Assembly: GCA_021818665.1 (NCBI GenBank)
Contig: JAKATQ010000029.1
Coordinates: 1 to 11,027, forward strand
From: Nanobdellota archaeon
GTDB lineage: Archaea; Nanobdellota; Nanobdellia; Parvarchaeales; Parvarchaeaceae
DNA length: 11,027 bases
Reading direction: 5' to 3'
Positions 7,011 to 11,027 of the stretch are shown here, piece by piece. Within the stretch, counting starts at the first letter, position 1. Every line of letters starts with the position of its first letter. The notes beneath the pieces are model-generated. The model was given only the letters and a program-made list of their open reading frames with translations. It ran no database searches and had not been told where the DNA came from. A program made the translations under genes and the position numbers.

Positions 7011-8432
7011 TCACGCGTATTCTGTGCTATTGTAAGGTAGAGTATCTATCTTCTGCACGAGCTGTGACATATACGGTATAGAGCACGCGGGCGCCGTGCT
7101 GTTTATGACTATGCATATCTCTGCGGCTAGGACGTTCGCGGCCCCCAGAGCCGCTTCGCCGAAAGATTGTGCAACCGGGGCCTGCAGCGAGGCCAGTATC
7201 GCCTCCTGGCTTCCATACAAGCCGACATTGGAGAATATCGCGCCGGGGTTGACGTTTTCGCTCCCAATAACGAATTTGTTGGCTATATCTATGAATGGCA
7301 CGCCGCCAAAAGTGAAATTGGCTATCCCGAAGCCGTTAGCGGCAGGTATGTCATTATGATAGCCGAAAGCCGAAGCATAGTGGAATCCATAGTTAGAATA
7401 ATTTATCACGTTATTGTACAGTGATGAATAATCGTGCTCTAACGTGAGGATTCCCGGCGTGTTCAATACAACCGACCCAACGAGCTCTAACGGCTCAAAA
7501 TTTATATAAGGAGACGTATACGCTGCTCCGGTAAAGAACTGGCTTGAGTTCACATTCGGGTTAGACGTCGTAGAATTCCACGGGGAAAACAAAGCGGAAG
7601 AGAAATTCCAAAGGAACGTAGATATGTTGCCGGCGTCCGTCGCGGAGCGGCCATAGTAGAGTCTTGAAAAGTTTCCGAACATGGATAATGCGATTGCTAA
7701 CACGTATCGCTCGACGGCAGAGTATGGGGAACCTTGGGCGCTTATGAAAAGCACAGTAGGTTTGCTGCTGGTATTGTCGATCCTTGGCACGGGAAATGAT
7801 GGGTTTATCCTCATCGGTATTATAGCATAGTCATTATTAGCGGTACCGTAGGTCATGACGAACGCGCCAGGGAACGACTGGGGACCGATAGACGTGTTGT
7901 ATATGCCCGGTTTTTGGTAGACTATTTTGCCACTTAGCTCTTCCTGGCCTATAGACGCTTGTTGGGGACCGAGGTTCTCGATGCCGCTGATGAAACTTGC
8001 ATTGAGCGGCTCACCTATCGGACCCAAAAACCATCCTCGGTATGCTGTCGATGGCGTTTGGTACGATGACGCCGGTGCGTGGAAAAGGAAATAAACGCCC
8101 GTGATCGCTGCAGCGACTATTATCGCGATTATAAGCATAGCCAGTCTCTGTGTAGGCGAGGGCAGAAACGCGCGCTTCTTCCCGTGCTTGAGCGACTCCA
8201 GTTCTGCCGCCGCGTCTGCCGCCTGTCTCCTGAGACGCTCTATCTCCATGCGACCTTCTGCTTCGAGCTTCGACTCCTCTCCTTCGAGCTTTTCTATTTT
8301 CTCTAGTTCATGCGCGGCTAAGCTCGGTTTTTCTTTCTCTAAACGCTCCAGTTTTTTATCGGTCTCCTGTAGCTTTTTGTCTGTTTCCTGCAGCTTCTCT
8401 AGTATCTTGTCTATCTTCTGCTCTAAGTCCAT
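7011..8432 (-). CDS. DUF929 thioredoxin-like membrane-anchored protein, redox site lost
   Basis: Paralogue of the gene upstream. The 473 residues comprise an N-terminal cytoplasmic coiled coil (1-85, with the heptad LQETDKK twice in a row at 14-27), one membrane segment (about 97-117) and a large outer domain. The outer domain matches DUF929, an archaeal thioredoxin-like family, around PTVLFISAQGSPYSAVERY (225-243) and the cis-Pro-type strand GGVPFIDI (376-383). The CxxC active site is SPYS (235-238), so disulfide exchange chemistry is lost. The Cys440/Cys450 pair is retained. Many Asn-x-Ser/Thr sites suit an extracellular glycoprotein. It lacks the C-terminal membrane segment seen in its paralogue. 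Its own TATA box sits at 8454-8462, so it is probably transcribed independently. A structural or binding role derived from an oxidoreductase is likely. Confidence 0.8.
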   Translation of the reverse strand: MDLEQKIDKILEKLQETDKKLQETDKKLERLEKEKPSLAAHELEKIEKLEGEESKLEAEGRMEIERLRRQAADAAAELESLKHGKKRAFLPSPTQRLAMLIIAIIVAAAITGVYFLFHAPASSYQTPSTAYRGWFLGPIGEPLNASFISGIENLGPQQASIGQEELSGKIVYQKPGIYNTSIGPQSFPGAFVMTYGTANNDYAIIPMRINPSFPVPRIDNTSSKPTVLFISAQGSPYSAVERYVLAIALSMFGNFSRLYYGRSATDAGNISTFLWNFSSALFSPWNSTTSNPNVNSSQFFTGAAYTSPYINFEPLELVGSVVLNTPGILTLEHDYSSLYNNVINYSNYGFHYASAFGYHNDIPAANGFGIANFTFGGVPFIDIANKFVIGSENVNPGAIFSNVGLYGSQEAILASLQAPVAQSFGEAALGAANVLAAEICIVINSTAPACSIPYMSQLVQKIDTLPYNSTEYA

Positions 8433-8453
8433 CTCATAATGATTATAATCAGT

Positions 8454-8462
8454 TATTTATAT
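8454..8462 (-). promoter_or_regulatory. TATA box of the SPYS DUF929 gene
   Basis: ATATAAATA on the minus strand, centred about 26 bases upstream of the ATG at 8432, with no Shine-Dalgarno between them. This predicts a leaderless transcript separate from that of the upstream paralogue. Confidence 0.7.
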
Positions 8463-8487
8463 GTTTTCTGTGGATTTTCAGAACAAA

Positions 8488-8504
8488 CGAATGCAGTGCA
8501 TTCG
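8488..8504. repeat. Perfect 8-base inverted repeat between the DUF929 genes
   Basis: CGAATGCA and TGCATTCG flank a single central base, two bases past the stop of the upstream DUF929 gene and about 25 bases upstream of the TATA box of the downstream one. It could be a terminator hairpin (on the minus strand a T-rich stretch follows) or a binding site for a dimeric regulator. A one-base centre favours a protein site over a hairpin. Confidence 0.5.
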
Positions 8505-8506
8505 CT

Positions 8507-9901
8507 CTAGAAGAATATCCCACGCCTTTTAGTCATGCCAAAAAACAAGGCTATGGCGCCCGCGATTATCATCCCTATATAGACATAGGAAAGAAGACCG
8601 AATGAAGGGCTGCTGCTCGTCGGTTTATACGCATTGTTCACCTCGTTCTCGAGGCTCTTGACATAGCTAAGGCTGCAGACCGGTGCGGCATTTTTTATCA
8701 CGTTGCATATCTCCGCTATCAGCACGTTTGCTGAAGCGAGCGCGGTTTCACCAAAAGAGTCGGTTGTGGGGTTTTTTATCGAGTTTAGAAGCGCTAGATG
8801 GGAGGGCTGCGTGCTGTCCGAGTAGCCGCTGCTAAAAAGTATTGGGTAGAGAGTGGCTCCAGAAAATACGTATTGGTTGTTTATATCAAGGAACGGGACG
8901 CCGCCTATACCAAAGTTCTTTATACCAAAACCCGCAGACGCCGGCGTAAGCACCGAATCGCGTATGAAAGGTGGTAATCCACTGGAGTTTATAAAAAATG
9001 AGCCGCCCACTTCATCGAAAGGCTCGAAATTTATGTACGGAGACGAATAGTAGGCTCCCTCAAAGAACGGAGTAGGATTTGAATCCCCATATGGTGCGTT
9101 GTTTATGAGTGGCTCATTGGTAACGAACTGATTAAAAAGCGGCGCCGAGAAATTATACATAAACGTGGAGATGTTGCCATCATTCGTAGCCGATCGGTCA
9201 TAGAACAGTTTGCTGAAATTGCCAAACTGGCTAAGCGCTATGGTAAACGCCCACCTCTCCTGTGCACAATAAGGACAACCCTGGGCCCCTATATAAACGA
9301 AGGTCGGTTTTCCATTTTGTTCCAGCGACGGCGCGCCAGCGCTAGAAGGCACAGGTATGGGTATTAGACTGTAGTCTTGATCGGGCAGGACTACCACGCA
9401 AAACCCTGGATTTGAGCCGGACGCCGGTATGCACTGCAGGTTCCCGGCCACCTGCTCGGCGCCTATAGCTGCGAGCTGAGCTGAAAGATTAGAAAGTCCT
9501 GTCAAAAACGTCTGATTGAGTTGCTGGCCTATCGGTCCGTTAAAGAACTGCGCTGAAGTGGATGTAGTGTTTGAAGAAGCGAACGAAACGGTGCCGGAAG
9601 CTCCGAACGACGACGAAAGGCTCGAAAGGAGGAGAAGTATCGCTCCGGCCGCTATAAGCGCTATCCCGATTATCTTTAACATCTGCGATTTTTTAGCCGA
9701 CGAGGCCGTTTCCTTTGTGATAGGGACATCTACTCTTTTGGTTATATTCGTCGCCGCCTCGTCGAGTCTCTCCTGTAGTTTTTCTACTTCGGCTATTCCG
9801 GCCGATTCTAGTTTAGTTTCCTTCTTTTCGAGCGAATCCAGCCGTTTCTCGGTGTCACCAAGTTTCTCTATTATCTTGTCTATCTTCTGCTCTAAGTCCA
9901 T
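8507..9901 (-). CDS. DUF929 thioredoxin-like protein with CPYC site, two membrane segments
   Basis: Probable extracytoplasmic thiol-disulfide oxidoreductase. The 464 residues comprise an N-terminal cytoplasmic coiled coil (1-55), a membrane segment (about 74-93), a Ser/Thr/Asn-rich spacer, the DUF929 domain with PTFVYIGAQGCPYCAQERW (199-217; active cysteines 209 and 212), a cis-Pro-type strand GGVPFLDI (333-340), then a second membrane segment (about 437-455) and a KRR cytoplasmic tail. The redox domain should therefore lie outside with both ends inside. The six cysteines form three likely pairs: 157/168, 209/212 and 399/409. The substrate is unknown. Maintaining disulfides in surface proteins is plausible. 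The ATG at 9901 is supported by a TATA box 27 bases upstream. The first 30 bases are identical to those of the downstream paralogue. Confidence 0.85.
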   Translation of the reverse strand: MDLEQKIDKIIEKLGDTEKRLDSLEKKETKLESAGIAEVEKLQERLDEAATNITKRVDVPITKETASSAKKSQMLKIIGIALIAAGAILLLLSSLSSSFGASGTVSFASSNTTSTSAQFFNGPIGQQLNQTFLTGLSNLSAQLAAIGAEQVAGNLQCIPASGSNPGFCVVVLPDQDYSLIPIPVPSSAGAPSLEQNGKPTFVYIGAQGCPYCAQERWAFTIALSQFGNFSKLFYDRSATNDGNISTFMYNFSAPLFNQFVTNEPLINNAPYGDSNPTPFFEGAYYSSPYINFEPFDEVGGSFFINSSGLPPFIRDSVLTPASAGFGIKNFGIGGVPFLDINNQYVFSGATLYPILFSSGYSDSTQPSHLALLNSIKNPTTDSFGETALASANVLIAEICNVIKNAAPVCSLSYVKSLENEVNNAYKPTSSSPSFGLLSYVYIGMIIAGAIALFFGMTKRRGIFF

Positions 9902-9924
9902 TTTATAGAGATAACAGCCGGACG

Positions 9925-9932
9925 TTTATATA
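9925..9932 (-). promoter_or_regulatory. TATA box of the CPYC DUF929 gene
   Basis: TATATAAA on the minus strand, centred about 27 bases from the ATG at 9901, with no ribosome binding site. A leaderless transcript is expected. Confidence 0.75.
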
Positions 9933-9940
9933 CTTTAAGT

Positions 9941-9964
9941 GTCCTGACCGACAAACCGCAGGAC
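9941..9964. repeat. Six-base inverted repeat upstream of the DUF929 promoter
   Basis: GTCCTG and CAGGAC are separated by 12 bases, just upstream of the TATA box at 9925-9932. It may be an operator, or a weak hairpin following the T-rich end of repeat copy 1 on the minus strand. The evidence is only the symmetry. Confidence 0.3.
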
Positions 9965-9971
9965 GGAAAGA

Positions 9972-10019
9972 AAATAAATAATGTGGTGTTGCATAGCCCG
10001 TCTTTTGTCGCGCTTCGGC
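9972..10019 (-). repeat. Direct repeat copy 1 (att-like, displaced 3' end of an RNA gene)
   Basis: Matches copy 2 at 10896-10943 in 46 of 48 positions, with the 37 bases 9983-10019 identical. Homology stops abruptly at both edges. On the minus strand it reads as the end of a structured RNA (ACAAAAGACGGGCTATGC) followed by a T-rich stretch, but without the RNA body that precedes copy 2. This fits a target-site duplication left by integration of the cassette between the copies. Confidence 0.85.
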
Positions 10020-10032
10020 GCCTGTGTTTATC

Positions 10033-10040
10033 TATAAATA
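10033..10040 (+). promoter_or_regulatory. TATA box of the MNT/HepT cassette
   Basis: TATAAATA is centred about 37 bases upstream of the ATG at 10074, predicting a transcript start near 10063 and a leader of about ten bases. It lies just inside the left repeat, so the cassette carries its own promoter. Confidence 0.6.
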
Positions 10041-10073
10041 AAACTATTTCTACTCGTAGGGCCTGACAAATCT

Positions 10074-10487
10074 ATGAAGACGCACGCCGCACTTATCGAT
10101 AAACTTGATCGACGGTACGCCATCAGGAAGATATTAAAAAGCATTAAAAGGCATAAAAACGTCGTTGCTGTCATAATTTTCGGTTCTCAAGCAAAAGGAA
10201 CGGCTACATTAATGAGCGACCTGGACATCTGTGTAATCCTGGACGGCAATAAAACGAACAAGGCCGGCATTTCTGCCGTCGGCGGCGACCGGATTGATAT
10301 TTCGTTTTTTGACGAATTGCCCATATACATAAGATATCGGGTATTCAAGGAAGGCATACCGTTATACATAAAAGACGAGGCGAAGTTTTCTGGTATCCTA
10401 GCCGACACTTTAAGTGAGTTTATGGATTTTAGGGGTGTTTTGGACGAGTATTTCAGGATAGCGTACGGTTGGAAATATGAAATTTGA
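10074..10487 (+). CDS. mntA: MNT-family minimal nucleotidyltransferase antitoxin
   Basis: Antitoxin partner of HepT. Characterised relatives add AMP groups to the Tyr of the HepT RX4HXY motif, which silences the toxin. The 137 residues contain the full GS-X10-DXD catalytic signature: Gly37-Ser38 in FGSQAKG and Asp49/Asp51 in SDLDI, plus the third metal-binding Asp75 in RIDISFFD. All catalytic residues are intact, so the enzyme should be active. It overlaps the hepT start by 11 bases, the usual coupled arrangement of this type VII system. It is the first gene of a 924-base unit bounded by direct repeats. The ATG is preceded by a TATA box but no clear Shine-Dalgarno. Confidence 0.88.
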   Translation: MKTHAALIDKLDRRYAIRKILKSIKRHKNVVAVIIFGSQAKGTATLMSDLDICVILDGNKTNKAGISAVGGDRIDISFFDELPIYIRYRVFKEGIPLYIKDEAKFSGILADTLSEFMDFRGVLDEYFRIAYGWKYEI

Positions 10488-10713
10488 CAAACCTAAGTTG
10501 GGGAAAGCGATAGCCGATGTTGAAAAATATTACAGAGACTTGATTGAGATATCCATAACAAAAGAAGAGGACCTGGAGGACAAAACAAAATTTTATGCGG
10601 TGTCTATGTTGATATTTTCTCTGGGAAACGATGCGATCGAGATCGGGAATCAAATAGTGGCTGCTAAAAACATAGGCGTGCCGGGAACGTATGAAGACAT
10701 TTTTAAGTGCTAA
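10477..10713 (+). CDS. hepT: HepT toxin, N-terminal part (reading frame broken)
   Basis: N-terminal 78 residues of a HepT/DUF86-type toxin, a HEPN-domain RNase neutralised by MntA. Helices around DVEKYYRDL and YAVSMLIFSLGNDAIEIGN match the first part of the HEPN bundle, and GVPGTYEDIFK is the typical mid-protein segment. The frame then reaches a stop at 10711-10713, while the rest of the family sequence continues in another frame from 10707. Adding one G at 10707 would read IFKVLKERKIIDD without a break and give about 141 residues, the normal HepT length. On its own this half lacks the catalytic motif. It is either a pseudogene, a split gene, or a one-base sequencing or assembly error. Confidence 0.75.
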   Translation: MKFDKPKLGKAIADVEKYYRDLIEISITKEEDLEDKTKFYAVSMLIFSLGNDAIEIGNQIVAAKNIGVPGTYEDIFKC

Positions 10714-10901
10714 AAGAAAGGAAAATAATCGACGATGCCTTGTTTAAAAAACTAATCGAGTTAACGAGGTTAAGGAATACGTTAGCGCATAGATATTTTA
10801 ACATCGGAAAAATAAACCTTATAGGTGGGATACGGATAGCCGGCTCGGTCATGGCTCTTGCAAAGATCGCAAAGACACTTGCGGATAAAGAAAAAAAATA
10901 A
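10707..10901 (+). CDS. hepT: HepT toxin, C-terminal part with RX4HXY motif
   Basis: Carries the HEPN active motif RX4HXY as RNTLAHRY (residues 23-30 of this piece; bases 10773-10796), including the Tyr expected to be AMPylated by MntA. It lies one base out of frame with the N-terminal part. A GTG at 10707 overlaps the upstream stop (GTGCTAA), so reinitiation could in principle make it as a separate chain, but no Shine-Dalgarno is seen. The stop TAA (10899-10901) falls inside the left edge of direct repeat copy 2, so the gene ends exactly at the cassette boundary. Confidence 0.7.
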   Translation: MLKERKIIDDALFKKLIELTRLRNTLAHRYFNIGKINLIGGIRIAGSVMALAKIAKTLADKEKK

Positions 10902-10904
10902 ATA
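10889..10904 (-). terminator. T-rich terminator of the minus-strand RNA gene
   Basis: On the minus strand the repeat is followed by TATTTATTTTTTTTC, an archaeal-style oligo-T terminator just past the likely RNA 3' end. A shorter version (TATTTATTTTCTTT) follows copy 1, so the terminator was duplicated along with the repeat. Confidence 0.5.
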
Positions 10905-10943
10905 GCGTGGTGTTGCATAGCCCGTCTTTTGTCGCGCTTCGGC
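10896..10943 (-). repeat. Direct repeat copy 2 (att-like, 3' end of intact RNA gene)
   Basis: Partner of copy 1, offset by 924 bases. The perfect core is 10907-10943. On the minus strand it continues into structured-RNA-like sequence to its left (bases above 10943), unlike copy 1, as expected where an integrated element restores the 3' end of its target gene. Confidence 0.85.
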
Positions 10944-11027
10944 CGCGTTCGCGGCGTCTTCATAGCGCCTTACGACATTCGACTAAGCACCGGGACACCG
11001 GTTTGCACGACGCAGGTTTGCCGTTTC
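10907..11027 (-). ncRNA. Candidate structured RNA, possibly 3' part of RNase P RNA (5' end outside window)
   Basis: No reading frame explains this segment. On the minus strand, by eye, it shows in the right order segments resembling conserved regions of archaeal/bacterial RNase P RNA. GGCAAACCTGCGTCGTGCAA is similar to the GGUAAAC...GAGCAA region. TATGAAGAC is similar to the AUGAAUGAC region. GACAAAAGACGGGCTAT near the 3' end is similar to GACAGAA...GGCUUAU. Hairpins ACCGG/CCGGT and CCGCG/CGCGG lie between. A T-rich terminator follows. Deviations are ACAAAA for ACAGAA and GGGCTAT for GGCUUAU. Another structured RNA remains possible. The 5' half needed for a firm call is outside the window. 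Confidence 0.4.

Noticed and set aside
10699..10713. Programmed -1 frameshifting to make full-length HepT.
   Set aside because: The TTTTTAAG stretch does not fit the X-XXY-YYZ pattern, and a -1 slip on it would read a TAA. A one-base deletion or sequencing error is simpler.
10907..11027. A tRNA gene as the integration target.
   Set aside because: I could not build a cloverleaf: there is no T-loop GTTC-x-A consensus at the proper distance from the 3' end and no acceptor pairing within the visible sequence.
1..11027. CRISPR arrays, transposases or insertion-sequence inverted repeats.
   Set aside because: No regularly spaced repeat series and no transposase or integrase motifs were seen. The only long repeats are the two direct copies at 9972 and 10896 and the shared DUF929 gene starts.

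Overview
The window looks archaeal and most resembles a small-genome DPANN lineage, with Micrarchaeota-like acidophiles as the best guess. The reasons are an archaeal-type LeuRS, an archaeal Trm5-family tRNA methyltransferase, a two-subunit archaeal clamp loader (RfcS plus RfcL), a single-domain KaiC-like ATPase, two secreted-side DUF929 thioredoxin-like proteins, and TATA boxes about 26-27 bases upstream of start codons (leaderless genes). The lineage is an inference from gene content and was not tested by phylogeny.

Layout: (1) Bases 2-3281, plus strand: the 3' part of leuS followed by a trm5-like gene, both acting on tRNA. (2) Bases 3313-6940, minus strand: a tight five-gene operon read from right to left. 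It encodes a 217-residue protein with a C-terminal winged-helix-like domain, a small paralogue carrying the same domain, a KaiC-like ATPase, RfcS and RfcL. Every junction overlaps or nearly overlaps, so translation is probably coupled. RfcL is strikingly divergent: it has no N-terminal RFC box, an acidic swap in Walker B, and a short C terminus. (3) Bases 7011-9901, minus strand: tandem membrane-anchored DUF929 paralogues, each with its own TATA box. The upstream one keeps a CPYC redox site and the downstream one has SPYS there. (4) Bases 9972-10943: a compact MNT/HepT toxin-antitoxin cassette on the plus strand, flanked by 37-base perfect direct repeats (46 of 48 when extended). The hepT reading frame is broken by what looks like a single missing base. 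(5) Bases 10907-11027, minus strand: the right-hand repeat appears to be the 3' end of a structured RNA gene. By eye it carries RNase P RNA-like conserved segments and ends at a T-rich terminator.

Taken together, regions 1-3 are core information-processing genes plus cell-surface redox genes. Region 4 looks like a small accessory island inserted at the 3' end of an RNA gene. The two observations most worth following are this att-like insertion and the operon that joins the clamp loader to a KaiC-like ATPase and two winged-helix partners.
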